Positions 8,756-16,786 of a stretch of 39,802 bases of DNA are shown here, piece by piece (position 1 is the first letter of the stretch; every line of letters starts with the position of its first letter). This stretch comes from Hyphomicrobiales bacterium. GTDB lineage: Bacteria > Pseudomonadota > Alphaproteobacteria > Rhizobiales > Beijerinckiaceae. The DNA lies in NCBI GenBank assembly GCA_947455455.1, contig CANGOE010000019.1:1-39802 (forward strand), given 5' to 3'. Both the position numbers and the translations under genes were made by a program. A model generated the notes under the pieces. The model was not told the DNA's origin, ran no database searches, and saw only the letters and a list, made by a program, of their open reading frames with translations.

Positions 8756-9241
8756 ATGAGCATTACTGTTGGCGCGCATCTGCCAGAAGTCACCTTCCGC
8801 GTCATGACCGAAAACGGTCCCGCTCCCAAAACCACCGCAGAATTGTTCAATGACCGCAAGGTCGTGCTGTTTGCCGTGCCGGGCGCTTTCACCCCGACTT
8901 GCGACAAGAACCACCTTCCCGGTTATGTCACCCATGCGGCCGAAATCAAAGCCAAGGGCATTGATGCCATTCTGGTCACCGGCGTCAACGATGTCTTCGT
9001 GATGAAGGCTTGGGCCAAGGCCACCGGCGGCGAAGGCGTGATCGAATTCCTGTCCGACGGCAATGGCGATTTCGCAAAAGCGCTGGGTCTGGCTTTCGAC
9101 GGTTCGGGCTTCGGTCTGGGGACCCGCTCACAGCGTTATTCGATGATCGTCGATCACGGCGTGGTCAAAAGCCTCAACGTCGAAGACGCTCCGAGCAAGG
9201 CCGATGTGTCCGGCGCGGAAGCCATGCTGAAACAGCTCTGA
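8756..9241 (+). CDS. Peroxiredoxin, Prx5/glutaredoxin-dependent type
   Basis: A 161-residue cytoplasmic thiol peroxidase that reduces hydrogen peroxide and alkyl hydroperoxides. The peroxidatic cysteine is C49 in VPGAFTPTCDKNHLPGY, the hallmark of the Prx5 subfamily. GLGTRSQRYSMIVDHGVV further down is also typical. No other cysteine is present, so the enzyme is 1-Cys and probably needs external thiols such as glutathione/glutaredoxin; gshA lies about 6 kb away. The ATG has a strong ribosome site, GGAGG. Transcription would end at the hairpin at 9261-9290. Confidence 0.95.
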   Translation: MSITVGAHLPEVTFRVMTENGPAPKTTAELFNDRKVVLFAVPGAFTPTCDKNHLPGYVTHAAEIKAKGIDAILVTGVNDVFVMKAWAKATGGEGVIEFLSDGNGDFAKALGLAFDGSGFGLGTRSQRYSMIVDHGVVKSLNVEDAPSKADVSGAEAMLKQL

Positions 9242-9245
9242 GACA

Positions 9246-9743
9246 TTACTGTTTCTGATCAGGGGCCGCAGGATCTGCGGCCTCTTTTTTATGGGGTTTT
9301 TGGGGCAGAAACGGTGCCATGCCCTCGCGGGCCAGCCCGTCGACTTCCTCGTTTTCGGTATGGCCCGCATGGCCTTTGACCCAATGCCACGCCACCTGAT
9401 GACGCGCCTGCGCCTCGTCGAGGCGTTGCCACAGATCGACATTTTTGACCGGTTGGCGGCTGGCAGTTTTCCAGCCATTGCGCTTCCAGCCCTTGAGCCA
9501 TTCGGTAATGCCCTGCCGCAAATATTGTGAATCGGTCCACAGATCGACATCACAGGGCCGCGACAGGGTTTCCAGCGCCATAATGGCGGCCATCAATTCC
9601 ATGCGGTTGTTGGTGGTCTCGCCCTCGCCGCCACAAATCGTCCGGCGGGCCTCGCCATAGACCAGCAAAGCCCCCCAGCCGCCCGGCCCCGGATTGCCCG
9701 AACAGGCCCCGTCGGTATAGATCGTGACCCGCACCATGCCCAT
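9246..9743 (-). CDS. rnhA: Ribonuclease HI
   Basis: A 165-residue type 1 RNase H, which cuts the RNA strand of RNA/DNA hybrids, for example in R-loops and primers. Catalytic acidic residues are visible: D in [17 protein letters not shown] in [10 protein letters not shown] in WTDSQY and D in [10 protein letters not shown], with the conserved histidine in KGHAGH. The start ATG (9743) lies one base past the thrB stop, indicating tight coupling; a second ATG at 9737 is possible. The ispH–thrB–rnhA order is common in alphaproteobacteria. Its last codons contain, on the other strand, the peroxiredoxin terminator. Confidence 0.96.
   Translation of the reverse strand: MGMVRVTIYTDGACSGNPGPGGWGALLVYGEARRTICGGEGETTNNRMELMAAIMALETLSRPCDVDLWTDSQYLRQGITEWLKGWKRNGWKTASRQPVKNVDLWQRLDEAQARHQVAWHWVKGHAGHTENEEVDGLAREGMAPFLPQKPHKKEAADPAAPDQKQ
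9261..9290 (+). terminator. Rho-independent terminator of the peroxiredoxin gene, inside rnhA
   Basis: On the plus strand GGCCGCAG (9264-9271), loop GAT, CTGCGGCC (9275-9282) and then TCTTTTTT (9283-9290) form a textbook intrinsic terminator. The stem extends to 11 pairs with one G-U. It starts 20 bases after the peroxiredoxin stop and lies entirely within the last 15 codons of the opposite-strand rnhA. It has no T-run in the minus direction, so it should act only on the peroxiredoxin transcript. Confidence 0.9.
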
Positions 9744-9744
9744 C

Positions 9745-10704
9745 TCAAAAACCGTAATCGGCTGCCGAGGTGGCGCGCAGGTGGAACCGCAACTTCTTGA
9801 AATATTCGAGCGGATCCTTCGGCCGCACCAAAGCCCCCGGCGGCACATTGAGCCAGTCAACCAGACGCGTCAGCATGAAACGCAGGGCGGCACCACGGCA
9901 CAGGATCGGCAAAGCAGTGATCTCTTCGGGCAATAAAGGGCGCTCTTGCTGATAGCCCGCAAGCATGGCCTGCCCTTTGGTCAGGTTGAACGAGCCGTCA
10001 TTCTCGAAACACCAGGCATTCAGGCCGATGGCGAGATCATAGGCAAAATCATCATTGCAGGCGAAATAGAAGTCGATGAGCCCCGACAATTCCGGCCCGA
10101 TGAAAAACACATTATCGGGAAACAGATCGGCATGGATGACACCACGCGGCAAATCGGCCGGCCAATTCTGTTCCAGCTCTTGCAATGCCTCGGAAATCGC
10201 CTCTGCAAGGCCCGGCATCACCGTATCGGCGCGCTCGCGGGCTTGCTCGAACAAAGGCCGCCAGCCCGAAACAGACAAGGCATTCTCGCGTTTGACCGGA
10301 TAATCGGCTCCCGCCCGATGCAATCGGGCCAAGGCCGCGCCGACCGCGAAACAATGGGCCGCCGTGGCCCGTTTGACACCCATCCCATCCAGAAAGGTTA
10401 CAATCGCCGCCGGTCGCCCCGCCAGACGGCCCAAAGCCTGTCCCTCACGGGTTTTGACCGGTTGCGGGCAATTCAAGCCCTTGCCCGCCAGATGCTCCAT
10501 CAGGCCGATAAAGAACGGCAGATCCTCCTCTTTCACCCGCTTTTCATAGAGGGTGAGGATGAAAAACCCTTGGGTAGTGTGCAGCAGGAAGTTGGAATTT
10601 TCGACCCCTTCGGCAATGCCTTTGGCCGACAGCACATCGCCGATCGCATATTGGGTGACAAATTCCGTCAATTCCTCATCGGACACATCGGTATAAACAG
10701 CCAA
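9745..10704 (-). CDS. thrB: Homoserine kinase (ThrB, APH fold)
   Basis: A 319-residue homoserine kinase of the aminoglycoside-phosphotransferase fold, as used by alphaproteobacteria, rather than the GHMP-fold enzyme of enteric bacteria. It makes O-phosphohomoserine, the substrate of threonine synthase (1339-2748). The N-terminus [14 protein letters not shown], the ATP-site region GVENSNFLL, the Brenner motif [13 protein letters not shown] and [11 protein letters not shown] (metal-binding aspartate) are all present. The start is TTG at 10704: it gives the family N-terminus and has GGAG seven bases upstream, four bases after the ispH stop. The reading frame extends upstream to 10764 but that part overlaps ispH and looks non-coding. 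Confidence 0.94.
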   Translation of the reverse strand: MAVYTDVSDEELTEFVTQYAIGDVLSAKGIAEGVENSNFLLHTTQGFFILTLYEKRVKEEDLPFFIGLMEHLAGKGLNCPQPVKTREGQALGRLAGRPAAIVTFLDGMGVKRATAAHCFAVGAALARLHRAGADYPVKRENALSVSGWRPLFEQARERADTVMPGLAEAISEALQELEQNWPADLPRGVIHADLFPDNVFFIGPELSGLIDFYFACNDDFAYDLAIGLNAWCFENDGSFNLTKGQAMLAGYQQERPLLPEEITALPILCRGAALRFMLTRLVDWLNVPPGALVRPKDPLEYFKKLRFHLRATSAADYGF

Positions 10705-10708
10705 GGAC

Positions 10709-11698
10709 CTACTCCGTCTCACTCTCGCGCAAGGCGCGTGGCAGAGGAAAGAATACGCTTTCATCCGCCGTCATGAATGTTTCTACAGTCACATGATAGC
10801 GTTGGGAAAACGCATCGATGATTTCTTCCACCAGAACTTCGGGGGCTGATGCACCCGCCGTAATCCCCAACCGGTTGATGCCTTCAAACACGGTCCAATC
10901 AATATCGGTCGCGCGCAACACAAGGGCCGAGACCTTGCATCCCGCCCGTTCCGCCACTTCGCGCAGGCGTTGGGAATTGGAGGAATTGGGCGAACCCACC
11001 ACAATCATCGCATCCACTTTGGGGGCGATCTGCTTGACCGATTCCTGACGGTTGGTGGTCGCATAGCAAATATCTTCCTTATGCGGGCCAGCAATATCGG
11101 GGAAACGGCTTTTAAGGGCTACAATCACCGCCTCGGTATCATCGACCGACAGGGTCGTCTGCGTGGCATAGGCCAGCCGGTCGGGATGGTCGGGGTTTAA
11201 GGACAAGACATCGGCCACCGTTTCGACCAGCAGTACCGCCCCGTCCGGCAATTGCCCCATGGTGCCGATCACTTCGGGATGTCCGGCATGGCCGATCAGC
11301 ACCACGGTGCGGCCGCGCCGGTGATGCAATTCGGCCTCGCGATGCACTTTGGTCACCAGCGGACAGGTGGCATCAAGGGCGAACAACCCGCGCTTTTTGG
11401 CCTCGTCAGGCACGGATTTGGGCACGCCATGGGCCGAAAAAATCACCGGAGCCTTGCCATCGGGCACTTCGTCCAGCTCGTCGACAAAAATAGCACCCTT
11501 TTGCTTGAGGCTTTCGACGACATATTTGTTATGCACGATCTCGTGGCGCACATAGACCGGCGCACCGTAGAGTTTCAAAGCCTGTTCCACCGCATCAATC
11601 GCCCGCACCACACCCGCGCAAAAGCCACGCGGGGCGCACAGCATGATATGCAACGAGGGCTGGGAGGTGCTGATAACGGGATCAGGGTGTGACGGCAT
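10709..11698 (-). CDS. ispH: 4-hydroxy-3-methylbut-2-enyl diphosphate reductase
   Basis: A 329-residue iron-sulfur enzyme catalysing the last step of the MEP isoprenoid pathway, giving IPP and DMAPP. The three cluster cysteines are present: C27 in [13 protein letters not shown]112 in DATCPLV and C211 in ICYATTNRQ. The [13 protein letters not shown] and [13 protein letters not shown] strings are typical. I chose ATG at 11698; a TTG three codons upstream is possible. It heads the ispH–thrB–rnhA unit. Isoprenoids made through this step feed ubiquinone synthesis, whose ubiA is at 18249-19214. Confidence 0.96.
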   Translation of the reverse strand: MPSHPDPVISTSQPSLHIMLCAPRGFCAGVVRAIDAVEQALKLYGAPVYVRHEIVHNKYVVESLKQKGAIFVDELDEVPDGKAPVIFSAHGVPKSVPDEAKKRGLFALDATCPLVTKVHREAELHHRRGRTVVLIGHAGHPEVIGTMGQLPDGAVLLVETVADVLSLNPDHPDRLAYATQTTLSVDDTEAVIVALKSRFPDIAGPHKEDICYATTNRQESVKQIAPKVDAMIVVGSPNSSNSQRLREVAERAGCKVSALVLRATDIDWTVFEGINRLGITAGASAPEVLVEEIIDAFSQRYHVTVETFMTADESVFFPLPRALRESETE

Positions 11699-11861
11699 AA
11701 GATCCAACAGGTTCGGACACGGACAAGGGGCACTTCGCCCTGTTGTGGAGGCGAGGCCCGCAAACTGTCAAGCCGTCCGGCTCGCCTTTGACAAGAAAAC
11801 CTGTCACAAGCACATCTTGCACAAGAAAGTTCATTGTCCCGCCCATGAAAAGAGACCGTTT

Positions 11862-13247
11862 GTGACCGACCCCAGCGCCGACACCAGACCCGTGGCAGAT
11901 GACAAGCCTCCAGCATCGAAAGCGGTGTTCACCAACGGGTCGATCATGCGCCATGTCAGCATCATGACGGCATCCGGCAGTATCGGTCTGGTGGCGATTT
12001 TTGCCGTCGACTTCCTGTCCCTGCTCTATGTCTCGTGGCTGGGGGATGTCAATCTGACCGCCGGTGTCGGCTATGCCACGGCGGTGCTGTTTTTCTCGAC
12101 CTCGGTCAATGTCGGCCTGATGATTGCCATCGGTGCAAGCGTGTCACGGGCTTTGGGGGCGGGCGATGGAGTGCGCGCCCGCAAGCTGGCCTCGACCTCG
12201 CTGGTCATCTGTCTGGCGACCAGTGCGGTGGTGATCCTGCTGGTCATGCTGGCGCTCGGGCCTTTGTTGACGGCTTTGGGTGCGCGCAACGAGGCCTATG
12301 AGGTCGCCTACCGGTTTTTGCTGATCTGCATGCCCTCCAATCTGTTGCTGGCGATCGGCATGGGATTTTCTGGCCTGTTGCGGGCCGTCGGTGATGCCCG
12401 CCGCGCCATGCTGGTCACGCTGATCGGCGGTTGCATCACGGCCGCCATCGATCCGATCATGATTTTCGGCCTGGGTCTGGGCACCGAGGGCGCGGCATGG
12501 GCCACGGTGATCTCGCGCATGATCTATTGCGGATTGGGCTATTACGGCGCGGTCAAAGTGCATGATCTGGTCGGGCCGTTCAGCCTGAAGGGCTTCAAGG
12601 AGCATGCGGGGGTGATCATGGCTGTGGCTGTGCCCGCCATTCTGACCAATATTGCCACCCCCGTCTCAAACGCCTTTATGACCGCCATCATCGCCCCTTA
12701 CGGCGACGAGGCGGTGGCGGCCAATGCCATCATTACCCGTCTTGTCCCGCTGGCCTTCGGCACACTCTTCGCGCTGTCGGGCGCTGTCGGGCCGATTTTC
12801 GGACAGAATTTGGGGGCCGGACATTTCGGGCGGGTGCGCGATACGCTGACGGCCTCGCTCAAACTCTCGGCGGCTCTGGTGGCGGTGGCTTGGCTGATCC
12901 TGATTATCGGGGCGGACTGGCTGGGTACCCTGTTTCGGGCCGAAGCGGACACTGCCCTGCTGTTGCGGTTCTTTTGTGAAATTCTGGCGGGCACATGGCT
13001 GTTCAACGGCGGCCTGTTTGTCGCCAATGCCGCCTTCAACAATCTGGGAGCGCCCTTGCTGGCGACATTGTTCAACTGGGGCCGAGCCACCATCGGCACC
13101 ATTCCCTTTGCCTATGCCGGAGCCGCTCTAGCCGGTGCGAAGGGAGCACTTCTGGGACAGGCCGTGGGTGCGATCTGTTTCGGCATTGCGGCGGTGGTCT
13201 GGGCCTATCGTCTGATTGCCAAATCGGGCCAGAACGCGCACAACTAG
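11862..13247 (+). CDS. MATE family efflux transporter
   Basis: A 461-residue integral membrane protein of the MATE (MatE) family, which exports cationic drugs or metabolites using Na+ or H+ gradients. It has the usual twelve-helix pattern in two related halves, with the FVSWLGDVNLTAGVGYA-like helix 1 region, and VGDARRAMLVTLIGGCITAAIDPIMIFG in the first half. The likely start is GTG at 11862 with AAGAGA upstream; the frame is open to 11643 but that part is antisense to ispH and lacks coding character. The substrate cannot be deduced. It diverges from ispH across about 160 bases. Confidence 0.9.
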   Translation: MTDPSADTRPVADDKPPASKAVFTNGSIMRHVSIMTASGSIGLVAIFAVDFLSLLYVSWLGDVNLTAGVGYATAVLFFSTSVNVGLMIAIGASVSRALGAGDGVRARKLASTSLVICLATSAVVILLVMLALGPLLTALGARNEAYEVAYRFLLICMPSNLLLAIGMGFSGLLRAVGDARRAMLVTLIGGCITAAIDPIMIFGLGLGTEGAAWATVISRMIYCGLGYYGAVKVHDLVGPFSLKGFKEHAGVIMAVAVPAILTNIATPVSNAFMTAIIAPYGDEAVAANAIITRLVPLAFGTLFALSGAVGPIFGQNLGAGHFGRVRDTLTASLKLSAALVAVAWLILIIGADWLGTLFRAEADTALLLRFFCEILAGTWLFNGGLFVANAAFNNLGAPLLATLFNWGRATIGTIPFAYAGAALAGAKGALLGQAVGAICFGIAAVVWAYRLIAKSGQNAHN

Positions 13248-13297
13248 CACATTCGCTGATCATTTCAGGGCGTCCGGTTCAAAAGAGTGAGATAAAA

Positions 13298-13918
13298 ATG
13301 GTGAATCCGTTCGATGTCATGACCAAATTCGGCAATCCGTTTTTTCAGGAGCAGGCCCCGCGCTTCGGCCTGAGCCAGCAGGATATCATGCGCGCGACCG
13401 CCGCGCTGATGCCCGCTTTCATGTATGGATTGCGCCAGCAAGCCCCGACAAGCCATGACTGGCTGGCCATGTTCCAGCCCGAGCGTGTGCAATCGATCGA
13501 TCCGATGCAGCTGTTTTTCGGGACCAAACCCGCCGTCAACCCGATTGCCGAACAGGCCGCGATGATCAGCGGCATCAATGCCCAGATTTTGCAGGATTTT
13601 CTGCCCGTGATGGCCGAAACGCTGGCCAAGGGCCTGGGTCAGGCGGCGTTTCAGCCCGCCAAGGCCGCCCCTGCACCGCAGGCCGACAGCCGCAAAGCCG
13701 CCGAAGATGGCGGGGCCGCCTGGGGCGCGATGATGGCCTCGATGATGGGTCTGGCTCCCGAAGAGCCCGAACCGGAACCCGAACCCGAATTGCCTCCCGA
13801 TCCTGTCGAACAGAGCGTCGATGCCTTTGCCCAGATGCTGGCGACCAGCCGCGAGGCGCAGGAGCAACACATCCATACAATGCAATCGATCATCAGCCGG
13901 ATGATGGGCGGCGCCTGA
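13298..13918 (+). CDS. DUF937-like protein with acidic proline-rich linker
   Basis: A 206-residue protein, probably cytoplasmic. Its first 130 residues resemble DUF937 proteins: FGLSQQDIMRATAALMPAFMYGL, then MQLFFGTKPAVNPIAEQAAMISGINAQILQDFLPVMAETLAKGL, which matches the family's pattern of alternating helices around FG(T/S)K and AAQA. It is followed by an alanine-rich stretch, an MMASMMG segment, an acidic EPEPEPEPE run (about residues 153-165) and a C-terminal amphipathic helix ending in RMMGGA. The ATG at 13298 is preceded by AGAGTGAG. No function is known to me. It follows the MATE gene by 50 bases and may be co-transcribed. Confidence 0.75.
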   Translation: MVNPFDVMTKFGNPFFQEQAPRFGLSQQDIMRATAALMPAFMYGLRQQAPTSHDWLAMFQPERVQSIDPMQLFFGTKPAVNPIAEQAAMISGINAQILQDFLPVMAETLAKGLGQAAFQPAKAAPAPQADSRKAAEDGGAAWGAMMASMMGLAPEEPEPEPEPELPPDPVEQSVDAFAQMLATSREAQEQHIHTMQSIISRMMGGA

Positions 13919-13946
13919 GCGGGCGCAGGCGAAAGGGTCAATTCCC

Positions 13947-14117
13947 TCAGTCGATCAAACCCGGTGGCAGTGGGGTATTCCAGTAATGGGCGAGGCTGTC
14001 GGCGATCCCGATGATCGACCAGATAATGCCCATGCCGAAAATCCAGACAAGAAAAGCATATTGGGCGGCGCGCTGGTCCTGCCCGCTGATGAGTGATTTC
14101 AAAGTCCGCAAACGCAT
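13947..14117 (-). CDS. Small single-span membrane protein, uncharacterised
   Basis: A 56-residue open frame with a basic N-terminus (MRLRTLKSLISGQDQR), one hydrophobic segment (about residues 20-45, AFLVWIFGMGIIWSIIGIAD) and a short polar end. The ATG at 14117 has GGAAAG about eight bases upstream; a TTG five codons earlier is possible. It lies downstream of the EamA gene on the same strand, separated by 133 bases, and converges with the DUF937-like gene. The hydrophobic helix, charge bias and ribosome site make it likely to be real, but I do not recognise a family. Confidence 0.55.
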   Translation of the reverse strand: MRLRTLKSLISGQDQRAAQYAFLVWIFGMGIIWSIIGIADSLAHYWNTPLPPGLID

Positions 14118-14203
14118 GGGTCTACTTTCCAACAGTCCGTCGATGGGGCCACACTGCCCTGCCGCCCCTGTTGAAAAAGTTAACGCGTCTCAATCTTTGG
14201 CTG

Positions 14204-14227
14204 TTCTGCCCCTGCTTTCAGGCAGAA
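14204..14227. other. Inverted repeat between the EamA gene and the small membrane protein gene
   Basis: TTCTGCC (14204-14210) and GGCAGAA (14221-14227) form a seven-base-pair stem with a ten-base loop; CCTG/CAGG inside can pair alternatively. It follows the EamA stop (14251) by 24 bases in the direction of transcription. There is no U-run, so it is at most a weak terminator or a processing hairpin. Confidence 0.35.
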
Positions 14228-14250
14228 TGGTGAATCGGAGGTAACCAGCT

Positions 14251-15147
14251 TCAGGCGCGGCGCAGGGCCACGACATTGCCTGCCAGCACCAGCACAAGCC
14301 CCAGACAGGACAGCGGGCTCCACTGGTAATTCTCGAACAGGGTCGAAATCCCCAGCGCCAGCACCGGAAACATCACGGTTGTATAGCCCGCCAGCGCCGC
14401 ACCGACCCGCCCCAGCAGGGTCAGATAGGCAAAAAACGCCAGAATGGTCGAAATCGTCGACAGCCACAGCAAAGAGCCGAGATAGGTCGGCGACATATCG
14501 ATGGTAAATTCCGCGCCCTTGATCACAGCGACACAGAACAACAAAGCCGCCCCGTAAAACATGCCCCAGCTATTGGCCGACACCACGGAAGTGCCTTTGC
14601 CCTGAATCCGCCCCGACAGCATGTTGCCCGTCACGAAAAAGCATACGCCCAGTCCGGCAAAGCCCAGACCGCGCAACGTGCCTTCATGTCGGGACAGCAA
14701 GGTCTCCGGCCCGAACATCAGCGCGACACCGACAATGCCGACTGCGGCCGCCACCAGAATACGCCGCTGGATCGGCTGTTTGAGCACAATCGAGCCGACC
14801 AGCGGATTGATCACCGCGACCATCGAAAACACCACGGCCAGCAGACCCGAATTGATGGTCAATGCGGCGTTGTAAAACATCAGGAGATTGTTGGAGAAGA
14901 TGCACGCGCCCAGACATGCAAGGCGCACATGTTGCTTGAGCGAGAAGCGCAAGGTCTGGCCCGACATCACCGCCCACAGCATCATCAGGCCTGTGCCGGT
15001 CGCAAAACGGTAGAACAGCGACACTTCGGGAGCCACCACACCGACTTGCAGATGCATGGCAAACCAGGATGTGCCCCATGCAAAGACCGCGGCCGCATAG
15101 AGCGTATAGTCATAACGTTGCATTTTGGGGACAGGGCGCGTCGGCAC
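14251..15147 (-). CDS. EamA/DMT family transporter
   Basis: A 298-residue membrane protein with ten predicted helices arranged as two EamA repeats, the layout of drug/metabolite transporters such as RhaT/YdcZ relatives. The first repeat begins YAAAVFAWGTSWFAMHLQVG and the second starts near GLGFAGLGVCFFVTGNMLSG. The substrate is unknown; the family exports amino acids, nucleosides or other metabolites. The start is GTG at 15147 with GGTGAAG just upstream; ATG at 15123 is an alternative without a ribosome site. It lies downstream of gshA on the same strand but is separated by 150 bases and a hairpin. Confidence 0.88.
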   Translation of the reverse strand: MPTRPVPKMQRYDYTLYAAAVFAWGTSWFAMHLQVGVVAPEVSLFYRFATGTGLMMLWAVMSGQTLRFSLKQHVRLACLGACIFSNNLLMFYNAALTINSGLLAVVFSMVAVINPLVGSIVLKQPIQRRILVAAAVGIVGVALMFGPETLLSRHEGTLRGLGFAGLGVCFFVTGNMLSGRIQGKGTSVVSANSWGMFYGAALLFCVAVIKGAEFTIDMSPTYLGSLLWLSTISTILAFFAYLTLLGRVGAALAGYTTVMFPVLALGISTLFENYQWSPLSCLGLVLVLAGNVVALRRA

Positions 15148-15299
15148 GGCTTCACCGGATAAAAGAGCTGGGATCGGATATCACATATGTCTGTGTGCGG
15201 CGCTTGGCGTGACCACAGACCGCAATCCTATCCAACAACAGCACAGCACGCCATGCTGATCCGCGAATGGCAGGTCAGCTTTTGCAAGCGGTGGAGGAA

Positions 15300-15318
15300 A
15301 CCGGCCCTCAGGGCCGGT
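15300..15318 (-). terminator. Hairpin directly after gshA, probable terminator
   Basis: In the minus direction ACCGGCCC, loop TGA, GGGCCGGT begins right after the gshA stop (15319-15321) and is followed by TTCCTCC. The eight-pair, GC-rich stem is strong, but the U-run is poor, so termination may be partial or the hairpin may protect the 3' end. Confidence 0.6.
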
Positions 15319-16671
15319 TCAGAGCAGATTTTCCTTGAAAATCCGGTCGGCATCCCCGCGCCAATCCTGACCGTAACGGGCCAGAAGATGCTCGGCCAGC
15401 GTGCGGCCATCGGCAATGATCGCATCGAGCGGATCAAGGAACTTCGCTTCGCCAAGCCCGCGGGCCTGCAAGCCCTGTCGGGCAATGGCCACGGCATCAC
15501 GGGCAATGTCTTGCACTGTGCGGCCACGCGACACGGTTTTGAGGGCTGTCACAGGCACACCGTCCCGCAGGGCTTGCCTGTCTTGTGCCGTCCAGTCCTT
15601 CACCAGCGCCCAAGCCGCCTCAAGCGCGGCATCGTCATAAAGCAGACCGACCCAGAAGGCGGGCAGTGCATTCAGCATGTCGACAGGTCCGGCATCGGCG
15701 CCGCGCATTTCGATATAGCGTTTGAGCCGCACATCGGGAAAAAGTGTCGACAGATGGTTGACCCAGTCCGACAGCGTCGCCCGCACACCCGGCAGAGCCG
15801 GCAATGTGCCATTCATCAGATCGCGGAACGAGGCCCCCGCAACATCGTGATAGGTATCTCCGCGCTTGACGAAATACATCGGCACATCCAGCGCCCATTC
15901 GGTATAGCGGTCAAAGCCCATGCCGCTCTCGAAAGCGAAGGGGATCAGGCCCGAACGGTCGGCATCGGTATGCCGCCAGATTTCACCACGGGTCGAGACA
16001 AAGCCCGTGGCCTTGCCATCCATCACCGGCGAATTGGCAAACAAGGCCGTGGCAATCGGCTGGAGAGCCAGACTCACCCGCATCTTTTTGACCATGTCCG
16101 CTTCGGACGAGAAATCGAGATTGACCTGCACCGTGGTGGTCCGGAACATCATATCAAGGCCCATCGTGCCGACTTTGGGCATGTAATTGGCCATGATCTG
16201 GTAACGGCCCTTCGGCATCACCGGCGTTTGGGCGCGGGACCAGATCGGGCTACAGCCCAGCGACAGGAAGGAAATGCCCAACCGTTCGCCGATCCGGTGC
16301 ACGGCATCCAGATGGCCCTGCAATTCGGCCGCAACCGCATGCATATCGGCCAAAGGCGCACCCGACAGCTCGAACTGTCCGCCCGGTTCGATCGAAATCG
16401 CTCCGCCCCCGACCGAATCAGCCAGCCCGATGATCGACGATCCGTCCATGATCGGTTCCCAGCCGCTTTCTTGCGCCAGCGCCCCGAGCAAAGCCCCGAT
16501 GCCATGCGGCCCGTGATAGGGCACAGGGTCGGTGGTGCCGGTCAGAAAGGGAACCTTTTCATGCTCGGTGCCGATCCGGAACTGGGAGGCAGGCTTGGGG
16601 CCCTTTTCAAACCAGGCGACCAACTCGTCGCGGCTCTCAATCGGGGTGGGATCAAATTGGTCGCGGGCCAT
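15319..16671 (-). CDS. gshA: Glutamate-cysteine ligase
   Basis: A 450-residue enzyme for the first step of glutathione synthesis, joining glutamate and cysteine with ATP. It belongs to the plant/alphaproteobacterial class (GCS2-like, about 450 residues): FRIGTEHEKVPF, ISIEPGGQFELSG, LGCSPIW, MANYMPKVGTMGLDMMFRTTTVQVNLDF and YIEMRGADAG are characteristic. The ATG at 16671 has GGAAG seven bases upstream; the frame is open further to 16722 through the A/T-rich leader, which I exclude. It follows rsmE on the same strand but has its own likely promoter and leader. rsmE–gshA next to ubiA is a recurring alphaproteobacterial arrangement. Confidence 0.95.
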   Translation of the reverse strand: MARDQFDPTPIESRDELVAWFEKGPKPASQFRIGTEHEKVPFLTGTTDPVPYHGPHGIGALLGALAQESGWEPIMDGSSIIGLADSVGGGAISIEPGGQFELSGAPLADMHAVAAELQGHLDAVHRIGERLGISFLSLGCSPIWSRAQTPVMPKGRYQIMANYMPKVGTMGLDMMFRTTTVQVNLDFSSEADMVKKMRVSLALQPIATALFANSPVMDGKATGFVSTRGEIWRHTDADRSGLIPFAFESGMGFDRYTEWALDVPMYFVKRGDTYHDVAGASFRDLMNGTLPALPGVRATLSDWVNHLSTLFPDVRLKRYIEMRGADAGPVDMLNALPAFWVGLLYDDAALEAAWALVKDWTAQDRQALRDGVPVTALKTVSRGRTVQDIARDAVAIARQGLQARGLGEAKFLDPLDAIIADGRTLAEHLLARYGQDWRGDADRIFKENLL

Positions 16672-16694
16672 AATTTCTTCCAGTTTCAACAAGT

Positions 16695-16743
16695 GACAAA
16701 TGTAACACGACAGGGCACACAAAGCGAAGAAGACAAAATGTAA
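16695..16743. promoter_or_regulatory. Paired GACAAA(A)TGTAA boxes in the gshA leader
   Basis: GACAAATGTAA at 16695-16705 and GACAAAATGTAA at 16732-16743 recur in the same orientation, about 37 bases apart, between the likely gshA promoter and its ATG. The second box is also half of an inverted repeat (ACAAAATG, loop TAAG, CATTTTTGT at 16733-16753). This suggests a regulator site or leader structure; no known regulator is assigned. Confidence 0.35.
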
Positions 16744-16756
16744 GCATTTTTGTGAA

Positions 16757-16786
16757 TTTAAAAATATTACATTCTTTTTATGTCAA
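16757..16786 (-). promoter_or_regulatory. Candidate gshA promoter overlapping the rsmE stop
   Basis: In the minus direction TTGACA (16786-16781) is a perfect -35 hexamer whose bases are the last two rsmE codons and the first base of its stop. TTTAAA (16762-16757) is an 18-base-spaced -10. The stretch is markedly A/T-rich against GC-rich surroundings. A start near 16750 would leave a leader of about 80 bases. Confidence 0.5.

Noticed and set aside
11766..11793. TTGACA on both strands between ispH and the MATE gene (minus at 11771-11766, plus at 11788-11793)
   Set aside because: Neither has a convincing -10 at 16-18 bases, so I do not call promoters, although the divergent layout makes promoters here likely.
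11643..11861. N-terminal extension of the MATE protein
   Set aside because: It overlaps ispH on the other strand, is not hydrophobic or family-like, and a good GTG start with ribosome site lies at 11862.
13912..13931. CGCCTG/CAGGCG hairpin at the end of the DUF937-like gene
   Set aside because: Six-base stem with an eight-base loop and no U-run in either direction; too weak to call a terminator.
15148..15299. Gap between gshA and the EamA gene searched for a small RNA or gene
   Set aside because: No tRNA-like fold, no open frame with a ribosome site and no clear promoter could be supported.
15187..16743. 518-codon plus-strand open frame opposite gshA
   Set aside because: Antisense to a clear glutamate-cysteine ligase; no family features.
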